A DNA stretch of 64,000 nucleotides, taken from positions 1-64,000 of the IMG/VR virus record IMGVR_UViG_3300035180_001545; one strand, written 5' to 3'. Shown piece after piece: positions 52,427-60,431 of the stretch (positions are counted from its first letter, which is position 1; the number at the start of each line of letters is the position of its first letter). Made by a program: the position numbers and the translations under genes. The notes below the pieces were generated by a model, which saw only the letters and a list, made by a program, of their open reading frames with translations, made no database searches and was not told where the DNA came from. Source of the DNA: a virus.

Positions 52427-52637
52427 TTTCTCTACAGTAGACATCATTCTCGCCGCTTACCTGAAGGTTAAGGGCTACAAGCTGCAGAACATCGTGCGCA
52501 ATGGCAATCGGGGCACATTTGTCTTTGAGGTTGTGCCTGCTATGATTCTTGAAGAGTATGACTTAGGCAACGCGCTGATCGAACCAAAAGCTCTCAACGG
52601 CGAGATCAGGTCACTGACCACAGCAACGCGTCGCTAA
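52416..52637 (+). CDS. Hypothetical protein
   Basis: 73 residues, starting MQNNFSTVDIILAAYLKVKG, overlapping the HNH gene by 11 bases and the oxygenase ATG by one base. A weak resemblance to the family helix (ILAAYLKVKGYKLQNIV) is not convincing. Unknown role. Confidence 0.6.
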   Translation: MQNNFSTVDIILAAYLKVKGYKLQNIVRNGNRGTFVFEVVPAMILEEYDLGNALIEPKALNGEIRSLTTATRR

Positions 52638-53275
52638 TGTACGTCGACTACCGCTCGTTAGAGCCGTACGGCGCGAACTTCGTGCCACAGTTCCACCCAC
52701 CTGTGATTACCGCCGTCACCCTCGACGGCGAGTTTTGCCAGCGCGTGATTGCAAGCTTGAGCAACCCTCAAGCTTCGGGCGTGTATGACAGTGAAGTGAC
52801 GCTTCACAAGCAGGTGGTTGACACCTACCATCGGTCCTCAAAAGCCATGCAGCTTGAGCCTGAGCTTTATGCCCAGGTCGCTCAGCGCATGACAGCGGCT
52901 GTCACCCATCACACGACCGCGCTGCTTGGTAAGCCGGCGTTCCTCTCAGAGCCTCTTCAGTTCTTGTCATACGCTGACGTTGACAAAGGGCACTTTCTCG
53001 CTCATACAGACAACGCATACTACGACGCAAAAGGCGTCTTCAGGTACACCTCGCCGCATCGGCAGCTGACCTGCATCATGTACCTCAATGAGGACTATGA
53101 AGGCGGCGACCTAGTGCTGCATTCGGTGCATCACAGCGATGGCTCGATTGTCAAGCTGCACCCTGCTACGGGAGGCATGGTCCTCTTCCCATCCGACATC
53201 CGCTTCCTGCATGAGGTCACGCCCTTGACTAAGGGTAAGCGCTACTCCGTAGTCGGTTGGTTCAGCGTTAAATAA
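52637..53275 (+). CDS. 2OG-Fe(II) oxygenase, prolyl-hydroxylase type
   Basis: 212 residues. GHFLAHTDNAYY gives H-x-D, RFLHEVTPLTKGKRYSV gives the distal His and the 2-oxoglutarate-binding Lys/Arg, and CIMYLNEDYEGGDLVLH is the typical P4Hc/PKHD strand. A cytoplasmic hydroxylase using iron, oxygen and 2-oxoglutarate. The target is unknown; the collagen-like fibre at 49037 is a candidate. The Lys-stop AAATAA forms the TAAATA box of the next gene. Confidence 0.82.
   Translation: MYVDYRSLEPYGANFVPQFHPPVITAVTLDGEFCQRVIASLSNPQASGVYDSEVTLHKQVVDTYHRSSKAMQLEPELYAQVAQRMTAAVTHHTTALLGKPAFLSEPLQFLSYADVDKGHFLAHTDNAYYDAKGVFRYTSPHRQLTCIMYLNEDYEGGDLVLHSVHHSDGSIVKLHPATGGMVLFPSDIRFLHEVTPLTKGKRYSVVGWFSVK
53269..53274 (+). 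promoter_or_regulatory. Late promoter-like TAAATA box
   Basis: GTTAAATAAG over the oxygenase Lys-stop. The following leader is about 60 bases and contains GGAG before the ATG at 53338. Confidence 0.6.
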
Positions 53276-53337
53276 GCCGTTCGCAACGGCAAGACCGGAA
53301 TGTTGTGGGCGCTCGATGAGCCGGCATCGGAGACAAC

Positions 53338-54909
53338 ATGACATTCAACTACACGCTTAACTGGTCTAATGACTCGTTAAAGACTCCGTTTACGCTGCCA
53401 GCAGGCAGCATTGATACCTCATCCACGTCCTTAGCCTTGACAGGCAAAGCAGCGCCGAACTGGGGTGAGCGCGTGCAGGAGAACCTGATCAGGCTGCTTG
53501 AGCACTTTGCCAGCTCAAGCGCTCCGCCGCACCCGACCACCGGTCAGCTTTGGTACAACAGCACTGACAATCAGATGCTGCTCTACACAATCAGCGGCAA
53601 CTGGGTTGTAGTGTGGCCTCACCCGACAGCCGGTCCGTCGCCGTCGCCATCGCCTACCCCGACTCCGGGCCCATCGCCTACGCCTACCCCGACTCCAGGC
53701 CCGTCGCCGGCCATCATCTTCTCTGGTGCTTCGTTCGCGCCGTCGAGCGTTACCACCGGCTCTAGCTCGACCCTGACCCTGACCTTCACGTCTGCGGTTG
53801 ACCAGTCAGTCACGACCGGCATCACGCTCAACAACACAACGGGCGGCTTAACCGGAACGTTTGGTGGTTCGGTCTCGCAATCACTGATCATCTCGAGCGG
53901 TGTCGGCCACATCACGTACACAATTGGCAGCTCAGCAGCGGGCGTCAAGACCGTGCAGGCCGTTGTCAATAGCGGCACCAACATGACCGTGGGCGCAACC
54001 CAATCGGCCAACATCACAGTCAACGCTCCGGCGCCTAGCCCAACGCCGACACCGACGCCTACCCCGTCTCCAAGCCCACCAGGCAAGGGCACGCCAACGC
54101 CGACTCCGTCGCCAGGAACTCCAGTTCCAAGCCCGGCACCTACGTTGACAGGCTTCACGGCTATGTCTGCTACGCCGACTTCGACCACGCTTGGCACAAA
54201 CGTGGTCTTCCACCTGACCTTCACGGGCACGCCGAACGCTACGAGCTTGCCTGTCAACGTCAACCTGGCTCCTGGCTCTGGCTTGAGCGGTCCGTCAGGC
54301 ATTACAGCTACTACGGTCTCGATGAACTCGAGCGGCGTTGGCGTTGTAGACTTCACGTACGCGACAACAGGAACTGGCACGCTGACGCTTAACGCGCTCT
54401 CGCTCCTGCAACCACGGTCAGCGAGCGTTAGCGTGTCTGGCGTTCCGGGCGGCGTGGTCCACATCAATGCCTACTACCAAAGCACGTTCTACGGCGAAGC
54501 TGCTAGGATCAGCTTGGCATCGGGTGTTAACACTGTCAATATCCAAAACCTCTACACAGGTGACACCGTCACGCTCGCTCCTAACGGAACCGTGCATTTC
54601 GGTACTGACGGTGGCATTGCATATGACTACGATCCAGGCACGGGCAACAACTCGATTCCGGTACATGCAGATGCATCCGTAACGGGTCACCTGTATCCGA
54701 TCAGCTACTCAGGTCGCGCTAACATCATCACGGCAACGATGAATTCAGCAGGAACTATCACCATGTACTTCTACATGTGCGGTAACGCTCACGACTTTGC
54801 CGTTACTAACGGCAATGATCATCACGCATGGACCACGGCTACTATCACCTCTACCATGTACAACCAGGGTATCGACGGTTACGTCAACGGTTCTGGCTCG
54901 TTTGAGTAA
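53338..54909 (+). CDS. Second modular fibre/adhesin
   Basis: 523 residues. Residues 1-97 are paralogous to the fibre at 36418 (YTLNWSNDSLKTPFTLPAGS, GQLWYNS). Pro/Ser/Thr linkers (98-124 and 229-270) separate Ig-like beta domains (SSSTLTLTFTSAVDQSVTT). The C-terminal ~150 residues differ from the first fibre: a beta-rich tip with HINAYYQSTFYGEAARISL, and His/Asn-rich NDHHAWTT. Likely receptor-binding or decoration fibre; the tip has been exchanged. A hairpin terminator follows. Confidence 0.75.
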   Translation: MTFNYTLNWSNDSLKTPFTLPAGSIDTSSTSLALTGKAAPNWGERVQENLIRLLEHFASSSAPPHPTTGQLWYNSTDNQMLLYTISGNWVVVWPHPTAGPSPSPSPTPTPGPSPTPTPTPGPSPAIIFSGASFAPSSVTTGSSSTLTLTFTSAVDQSVTTGITLNNTTGGLTGTFGGSVSQSLIISSGVGHITYTIGSSAAGVKTVQAVVNSGTNMTVGATQSANITVNAPAPSPTPTPTPTPSPSPPGKGTPTPTPSPGTPVPSPAPTLTGFTAMSATPTSTTLGTNVVFHLTFTGTPNATSLPVNVNLAPGSGLSGPSGITATTVSMNSSGVGVVDFTYATTGTGTLTLNALSLLQPRSASVSVSGVPGGVVHINAYYQSTFYGEAARISLASGVNTVNIQNLYTGDTVTLAPNGTVHFGTDGGIAYDYDPGTGNNSIPVHADASVTGHLYPISYSGRANIITATMNSAGTITMYFYMCGNAHDFAVTNGNDHHAWTTATITSTMYNQGIDGYVNGSGSFE

Positions 54910-54916
54910 ACAAGAT

Positions 54917-54940
54917 GGGCCGAATTCGGCCCCTCTTTCA
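54917..54940 (+). terminator. Likely terminator after second fibre
   Basis: A perfect 16-base palindrome GGGCCGAATTCGGCCC (54917-54932) followed by CTCTTTCA. The T tract is short, so read-through into the cassette is likely. Confidence 0.55.
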
Positions 54941-54951
54941 TCACATAGCAT

Positions 54952-55659
54952 ATGATCATCAAATTGAAGCCTCAGTGGCTCTTGAAAAGCACAGGTGTCG
55001 GCGAGGCTTTGCTCGTAAGCGAAAACGTCAAGCATGTTGAGCCGCTTGACAGGCAAAAGTTCCTCGACCGCTTGGTAGTCGGCATTGACGTTACTGACCT
55101 CGACGATGACGAGATGGAGCTGCTCGAAGCGTACAACGCTCGAGGCTTTCTTGCCTTTGACCCACATCCGAGCATGGCAGGCTGGGAGCTCCACGGGGCC
55201 GCCTGGGCCGACGTGCAAGAACAGCTCAAGCACGTCACGTACAATTTCATCGACCTGACTAAGAACAGCGTCGGTCAGCTGGTAGCTGACGGCCTCGAAG
55301 AGAACGGGATGTATCCGGCTGATGACGCCAAGCTTACGTTGGTCTTCGCTGACTCTTACCTTGACCTCCCTGACATGCCGGGCAAGACGTATCTGCCGGT
55401 CATCTGCAATCGTATGAGGCTCTGGCTTGGCCCAATGTGCTTTCCCTGGACGAAACTAAACGTACGCACATTCGTTCGTCTCAACGAGAGCTACCTTGAC
55501 ACGGCTAACTACAGCCTGCCGCTGGCGTTTCACAACTTGCAGGTAGCCTGGCTCATTACAGCTTTGCTCCAGCTGGTAGCCCTCAACCACAGTCGATACG
55601 TGGGGAGCTTTGTTGAGCTAAATATGCTCAAGATGAAGACCGTCATTCACCCATTCTAA
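54952..55659 (+). CDS. TOMM cyclodehydratase-like (E1/ThiF-like) protein
   Basis: 235 residues. Residues 1-70 (LKPQWLLKSTGVGEALLVSE, LLEAYNARGFLAF) look like the peptide-binding winged-helix domain of RiPP enzymes. Residues about 120-165 (LVFADSYLDLPDM, TYLPVICNRMRLWLGPMCFP) resemble the segment 'dyl....pwlpv....iGP.f.P' of azole-forming C/E1-like proteins. The CxxC zinc pairs and ATP site of full-length enzymes are absent. No YcaO partner or precursor peptide was found here. First gene of a ten-gene overlapping run. Confidence 0.5.
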   Translation: MIIKLKPQWLLKSTGVGEALLVSENVKHVEPLDRQKFLDRLVVGIDVTDLDDDEMELLEAYNARGFLAFDPHPSMAGWELHGAAWADVQEQLKHVTYNFIDLTKNSVGQLVADGLEENGMYPADDAKLTLVFADSYLDLPDMPGKTYLPVICNRMRLWLGPMCFPWTKLNVRTFVRLNESYLDTANYSLPLAFHNLQVAWLITALLQLVALNHSRYVGSFVELNMLKMKTVIHPF

Positions 55660-55662
55660 GCT

Positions 55663-56097
55663 ATGTACGAAGCCAAAACCCTCACTCGTCTTGACCATCG
55701 CCGAATCCAACGGTACCTGATGCAGCATGATCCACTGCTCGCGACGCACACTCAGCTGACACAGTACTTCCTGACCCCGACCGACACGACCGGCATCTAT
55801 GAGGTTACCGACACAGGGACTGACATGACTGTAGCCGCGGCGCTCTATACGATCATGCATGAGAAGGGCGGAGCCTACATTCATCACTGGTTCGGCAGCA
55901 TCGCGCACCTTGACCTGGTCGCTGACAAGCTCGCTCTGCCCACGCAAATCTTCTTGAAGGAAGGCGTTGAGCCGCCGGCGGGTTGGACTCACGTGCTGTC
56001 TGTTACCCCTGGCATGATGATTGACCACCCTGTCTACCGCACGGTCTTCTCTCGTGTCGCCCCTCGGTTCAACGGAGCGGTCTACACACGTGCTTAG
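55663..56097 (+). CDS. Hypothetical, possibly GNAT-like
   Basis: 144 residues, starting MYEAKTLTRLDHRRIQRYLM. It has beta strands TTGIYEVTDTGTDMTVAAALY and YIHHWFG, and a C-terminal FSRVAPRFNGAVYTRA of the kind that ends GNAT-fold proteins, but there is no acetyl-CoA loop. Three bases after the preceding stop; overlaps the next gene by eight. Family unknown. Confidence 0.5.
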   Translation: MYEAKTLTRLDHRRIQRYLMQHDPLLATHTQLTQYFLTPTDTTGIYEVTDTGTDMTVAAALYTIMHEKGGAYIHHWFGSIAHLDLVADKLALPTQIFLKEGVEPPAGWTHVLSVTPGMMIDHPVYRTVFSRVAPRFNGAVYTRA

Positions 56098-56608
56098 ACA
56101 GCTGCTACCTTCTGACTGGCGAGCCATGCGTAAGCTGCGCGCCACTAAGACAACTCACGCCGGCGCTGCGGTGACCGCAATCACGACAGCTCCACTGCTC
56201 AGCGTGCACGCCCGTTACCAGCATGCACCGCACTACGCTGTAGGCAAGTTTGACGGTGACCGGTTGACAGCCTTCATCTGCGCCTACGCGCACGTTGACT
56301 TCTGGGTGCTCGACTTGATGGTCTCTGACGGTGACCCCAAAGAGCTAAGAGAGTGCTTGTCGGAGTGCTTGAAATTTTATGAATCTTTAAACGTCACGAA
56401 GTTCTACTACGCTTTCCCTGCGAAGTGGGCACGAGCCTACCGGTCCTTCTGGCGAGACGGCACGGAGGACTTGCGCAAGTACACCATCGAGGACGTATGC
56501 GCGGTCGAGCCGTACAAGAAGGTAGCTGACCCGATCCTCTGGGAGCATGTCATGCATGAGACTGTGCTTGCCATCCCGCTGCTAATCCGCCGTTCCTATG
56601 TCGCCTAA
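56090..56608 (+). CDS. GNAT-like protein
   Basis: 172 residues from a GTG (MLRQLLPSDWRAMRKLRA). The central FDGDRLTAFICAYAHVDFWV, then LDLMVSDGD and SECLKFYESLNVTKFYYAF follow GNAT strand-helix order, but the R/QxxGxG/A loop is not clear. Second of two weak GNAT-like genes in the cassette. Overlaps the desaturase start by 11 bases. Confidence 0.5.
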   Translation: MLRQLLPSDWRAMRKLRATKTTHAGAAVTAITTAPLLSVHARYQHAPHYAVGKFDGDRLTAFICAYAHVDFWVLDLMVSDGDPKELRECLSECLKFYESLNVTKFYYAFPAKWARAYRSFWRDGTEDLRKYTIEDVCAVEPYKKVADPILWEHVMHETVLAIPLLIRRSYVA

Positions 56609-57395
56609 TCCGCACGTCACTAGGATACACCTACCCGCGCACGCTGTAGGCCTTGCCGGTCTATTTTATGCCGTTCATAGCATGTCTTGGGGACTTCTCG
56701 CTTCCTTCTTGGCCCTCAATCTGTGGTTCTCAGGCTTAGGCGTGAGCGTCGGGTTTCACCGATACTTCACGCATCGAGCGTTTACCACGAACGCGTTCTG
56801 GCGCTATGTCATGCTTATCGGCGGCTCGCTGGCGGGCCAAGGCTCTGTCATCTTCTGGGTCGCTTTACATCGGTTGCATCACCCAAACTCAGACAAGCTA
56901 CCTGACATCCACACGCCGACAAAAGGGTTCTGGCACGCATACATGGGCTGGATCTTCTCGATCAAGCCTACTGACGTGTCCATGTCGCTTGCGAGCGACC
57001 TAATCAAAGACAAGTGGTGCAAACTTGCACATCGCCGGTACACGACCTTGCTGTGGAGCTGGTGGGCTTTGCTCGCCATCCTAGCCTGTTTCGAACCGAC
57101 TCGTGCTATTGCAGCGGGAGCCGCTATCGCGGGGATGATAAGTATCCATCAAGAGGCGATCATCAACAGCTTCTGTCATGACAGGCGATTCGGCAAGGCT
57201 GACCACCTGACCAAGGACAATAGCCGGAACATTCGGTGGCTTGCGTGGCTGACTTGGGGGCAAACCCTCCACAACACCCACCACGCCTTTCCAGGCTCCG
57301 CTAACTTTGCTGTTGACACGCCTCAAGCTTGTGACCCAGGCTACCATCTCATAAAGCATATCAGCCATGACATCACGCATCTACAAAGGGTATGA
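56598..57395 (+). CDS. Membrane fatty-acid desaturase (delta-9-like)
   Basis: 265 residues with four hydrophobic segments. The three His boxes are in order: HRYFTH, HRLHH and HNTHH, with an additional FCHDRR. This is the di-iron site of acyl-CoA/lipid desaturases, which put a double bond into acyl chains at the membrane. Somewhat shorter than cellular enzymes. A second copy lies at 58284. Translation is coupled by overlaps of 11 and 29 bases. Confidence 0.85.
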   Translation: MSPNPHVTRIHLPAHAVGLAGLFYAVHSMSWGLLASFLALNLWFSGLGVSVGFHRYFTHRAFTTNAFWRYVMLIGGSLAGQGSVIFWVALHRLHHPNSDKLPDIHTPTKGFWHAYMGWIFSIKPTDVSMSLASDLIKDKWCKLAHRRYTTLLWSWWALLAILACFEPTRAIAAGAAIAGMISIHQEAIINSFCHDRRFGKADHLTKDNSRNIRWLAWLTWGQTLHNTHHAFPGSANFAVDTPQACDPGYHLIKHISHDITHLQRV

Positions 57396-58287
57396 CGGCG
57401 TAGCCGACATTCCGCGCACCAACAATGAGCAGTGCTACCAGGTCTGGTTCGAGCGCCCGACTCGCCCGCCGATGTCGTTGAGACAAGAGTCCTTGGCCGC
57501 AGCGAAGGACCTCGCTGCTACATATCCTGACAAGGAGCTGATGGTCCTCTTCAGCGGCGGCCTTGACAGCGAGTGGATCTGTGAGAGCCTGTGGACCGCT
57601 GGAGTCAAGTTTACGCCGACGATCATGAATAACGGCGCAAACAATCATGACCTCTACTGGGCTAGGCGTTGGTGCGCTCGTCGGGACGTCACGCCGTATG
57701 AGCACTTCTTCGACCTCAAGAGCTGGTACGGCAGCGACGAGCAGTTCGAGATTGCGGCCAACTGTCAAACCACCGAGCTCGCTTACACCGGGCAGCTGAA
57801 GATGATGCTGGACCTGAACTCGCCTGACCGCGTGTTCATCCATTGCTATGACGAGCCAGGCCTGGTCGCTGATGACAGCGGTCCCGAGCGCGTGTGGAAC
57901 CTGTACTACAGCGAGCGCCACTATTCAGTGACCAAGTTCCTGACCTATTACGGCATTAACTCGAAGCCGAACGGGTGGATCGACACAAACCTGACCAATG
58001 CCTTCATCAGGACGCCGACCATGCAGCTCCTGGTGGCTAACATGTGGCGGCCGCAGATCTGGAGCTCAGAGATGCTCAAGGTCAAGTACTATCAAGGGGC
58101 GTTCCCGACGCTCGAAGCTCGGCAAAAGTATACTGGCTTTGAAAACATGCTTGACGTAGTCGTGCCGATCAATCAGCGTTGGAAAATGCTATGTCAAGAG
58201 CGGTACGGTACAATCTGGATGGATGACTTCTCTCGCCCGATCAAGGAGGTCTGGGCGGAGCTAGAGAACATAGAGGTAGCAGAATGA
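57367..58287 (+). CDS. PP-loop ATP pyrophosphatase-like protein 1
   Basis: 306 residues. LMVLFSGGLDSEWICESL holds the SGGxDS PP-loop that adenylates substrates in asparagine synthetase, PAPS reductase and tRNA-modifying enzymes. Further blocks: PTIMNNGANNHDLYWARRW, KYTGFENMLDVV. It shares YTGFENxxD and overall order with the gene at 60412. There is no glutaminase or ferredoxin domain. Substrate unknown. Confidence 0.75.
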   Translation: MTSRIYKGYDGVADIPRTNNEQCYQVWFERPTRPPMSLRQESLAAAKDLAATYPDKELMVLFSGGLDSEWICESLWTAGVKFTPTIMNNGANNHDLYWARRWCARRDVTPYEHFFDLKSWYGSDEQFEIAANCQTTELAYTGQLKMMLDLNSPDRVFIHCYDEPGLVADDSGPERVWNLYYSERHYSVTKFLTYYGINSKPNGWIDTNLTNAFIRTPTMQLLVANMWRPQIWSSEMLKVKYYQGAFPTLEARQKYTGFENMLDVVVPINQRWKMLCQERYGTIWMDDFSRPIKEVWAELENIEVAE

Positions 58288-59069
58288 GGGATATGCTTAC
58301 GAGCTCGCACTTTTGGAAAGTTTGGCTGCCGCCTCACGTGATTGCGGTAGCCTTGCTGTGGCGCTATGGCTTGCCAGCGTCAACTTTGCTTATGACGTTC
58401 GGCTTCTACTGCTTGATTAGCGGCTTGGGTGTAGCTGTCGGCTTGCACCGCTTCTTCTCACATCGGTCGTTCAAGACCAGCAAGGCGTGGGAGCAGGCGA
58501 TGCTGTTCTTCGGCTTGCTTGCTTGTCATGGCCATGCGCTGTTCTGGGTTGCGCTCCATCGGGGCGTCCATCACCGCTACTCCGACACCGAGAAGGACCT
58601 CCACTCGCCGCACGCTCATAGCCTGTGGACCGCGTACCAAGGCTATGCCTTTGACAAGGACATCGTCAACAAGGTCTCGTTGCGTTCAGGCATTGACTTC
58701 CTCCGTGAGCCTACATGGCAGTGGCAGGTGACCTACTACCACTCAGTTCTCTGGGGCACGTGGGCCTTCTTCGCCCTGCTTTGGCTCATCGCTTCGCCGG
58801 TCCCGTTATTGGCTTTGACGCTCGCTCAGGTCTGGGCTATCCACCAAGAGGCCGCTGTCAATGTGCTCGGTCACACGGGCGGCATCGGCACGTACCGTAA
58901 CTATCAGACCAAGGACTTCTCGGTCAACCGCCCGCTGTTAAGCCTCATCACTTGGGGGCAAGCCTTGCACAACAACCATCACGGCGACGCCAGCAATCCT
59001 GACTTCGGCACGAAGCGGTGGTATGAGTTTGACCCATCAATGCTGTGGATCCGAGCAATTCGACAATGA
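58284..59069 (+). CDS. Second membrane fatty-acid desaturase
   Basis: 261 residues with hydrophobic segments near 15-50, 70-90 and 150-190. His boxes: HRFFSH, HRGVHH (H-x3-HH) and HNNHH; also YHSVLW and IHQEAAVN. Diverged paralog of the enzyme at 56598. The spacing in the second box differs, which may affect substrate. Joined by ATGA overlaps to both neighbours. Confidence 0.83.
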   Translation: MRDMLTSSHFWKVWLPPHVIAVALLWRYGLPASTLLMTFGFYCLISGLGVAVGLHRFFSHRSFKTSKAWEQAMLFFGLLACHGHALFWVALHRGVHHRYSDTEKDLHSPHAHSLWTAYQGYAFDKDIVNKVSLRSGIDFLREPTWQWQVTYYHSVLWGTWAFFALLWLIASPVPLLALTLAQVWAIHQEAAVNVLGHTGGIGTYRNYQTKDFSVNRPLLSLITWGQALHNNHHGDASNPDFGTKRWYEFDPSMLWIRAIRQ

Positions 59070-59920
59070 CCGACCTCTACCTCCTGAACCCAGAAGCTGT
59101 TAAGCGAGAGTTTGACGAGATCGGAGCTGTTTGGCCGCTGCGCGTCTTCACGGATGAGCAGGTTGCGGTCTACCGTCAGCACCTGCTTGCTGAGATCTCT
59201 GACCGCAATTTGATGGCCTCCGACTACCGCTGCAAGAGCCAGGTGCTCTTCCCGTGGATGGCTGAGATTGTCAAGTCAGCGGCGATTAGGCACTATGTCG
59301 GGGCGGTGCTGGGCGATGACTTCCACTGCTGGGACACCCTGTTCTGGGTCAAGGAGCCCAATGACGGCAAGATCGTGTCCTACCACCAAGACGCAACCTA
59401 CTGGAACTTCGCGCCGAAGGATGCGGTCACGGTCTGGCTGGCGTTCAACGACGTGACCTGCGAGAGCGGCGCGATCAGGTACCGGCTACGCTCGCACAAG
59501 GATAAGAAGCAGCTTGAGCACCATGACGTGCGGAGCGAGTCGAACCTCCTGATGCGCGGTCAGACGGCTGTTGAGCCTGAGACTGGCAAGCGCCCGCGGC
59601 GCCTCATGTCAGCGGAGGTGCCAGCAGGCCACATTACGATGCATTCGCCTTACATAGTTCATGGCTCGTCGTCGAACACAAGCTCAGAGCCGCGCCTGGC
59701 GTGCGGTATGATCTTCGCCGCGGGCCATGTTAAGCCGATTGCTAACTTCGCACCCGAGTCGACATTGTGGGTGCAGGGTGAGGACCGTCACGGGCACTTC
59801 ATCCATGACCCTGTACCGACGGGTGACTGGGACACCGACCGTGGAAGCTGGCAGGCGGCTTATGATAGGCAGCACGTCAACTACTACAAGATGTCTCCTC
59901 ATGATAGCCCTTCTCCATGA
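59066..59920 (+). CDS. PhyH-family Fe(II)/2OG dioxygenase
   Basis: 284 residues from the ATG at 59066 (ATGA overlap). VSYHQDATYWNFAPKDAVTV supplies H-x-D, ITMHSPYIVHGSSSNTSSEP the distal His, and RLACGMIF the Arg/strand. This is the phytanoyl-CoA hydroxylase superfamily, which hydroxylates or halogenates small molecules or acyl-carrier-bound chains. Substrate unknown. In a cassette with desaturases it may act on a lipid-like chain. Confidence 0.83.
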   Translation: MTDLYLLNPEAVKREFDEIGAVWPLRVFTDEQVAVYRQHLLAEISDRNLMASDYRCKSQVLFPWMAEIVKSAAIRHYVGAVLGDDFHCWDTLFWVKEPNDGKIVSYHQDATYWNFAPKDAVTVWLAFNDVTCESGAIRYRLRSHKDKKQLEHHDVRSESNLLMRGQTAVEPETGKRPRRLMSAEVPAGHITMHSPYIVHGSSSNTSSEPRLACGMIFAAGHVKPIANFAPESTLWVQGEDRHGHFIHDPVPTGDWDTDRGSWQAAYDRQHVNYYKMSPHDSPSP

Positions 59921-60431
59921 CACGCTCTTCGGCCGCTGGCAAGACCAAGCTGTGAACATCGAGCTGGAGCTGCCTGACGGCTTGCACTTCATGCGTGCGC
60001 GCACGTTTGGCTTGAAGGGAAGACTGGGTGGACAGCATTCATATGTGGCTTATGTGCGAAACGGCGTGCATACAGTCTTTGAAGTAAGCAGCGCTGAGAC
60101 GCTAGACTACCAAGAGGTCTCATTTAGGTCATACATTCGGCGGCCAGTCGCACCTCTTGAGCAGGTAGTGCTCGCCTCTGACAGGCATGCCGGCCAACGC
60201 TGGTTTGGCCACAAGCCTAGGCTGCTGGCTACCGTACGCGACGCGGCGCTGTTAGACGTGCTCGACGTAGTCAATGACTACCCAAAGGTAACTACGGGGT
60301 TTCACCTCTTTGCCAACAACTGCAACACCTTTGTTTCGTGGGTTGCATACAACTTTAACGTTAAGCTGCCGTGGACGCCAGGCAGCAAGCGTCACAGCTA
60401 CTGGAAGAAGCATGCAATACAGCAAGGATAA
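59901..60431 (+). CDS. PPPDE/LRAT-like cysteine hydrolase fold
   Basis: 176 residues. QHSYVAYVRNGVHTVFEVSS carries a His, and TGFHLFANNCNTFVSWVAYN has the N-C-N-x-F motif typical of PPPDE/LRAT-type papain-like enzymes, with Cys as nucleophile. Such enzymes cleave or transfer acyl or peptide groups. Overlaps neighbours by 20 bases on each side. Whether it is catalytic is unproven. Confidence 0.65.
   Translation: MIALLHDTLFGRWQDQAVNIELELPDGLHFMRARTFGLKGRLGGQHSYVAYVRNGVHTVFEVSSAETLDYQEVSFRSYIRRPVAPLEQVVLASDRHAGQRWFGHKPRLLATVRDAALLDVLDVVNDYPKVTTGFHLFANNCNTFVSWVAYNFNVKLPWTPGSKRHSYWKKHAIQQG

Noticed and set aside
53619-54467. Minus-strand frame rich in Gly-Val-Gly
   Set aside because: Reverse complement of the Pro/Thr/Ser linkers of the second fibre.
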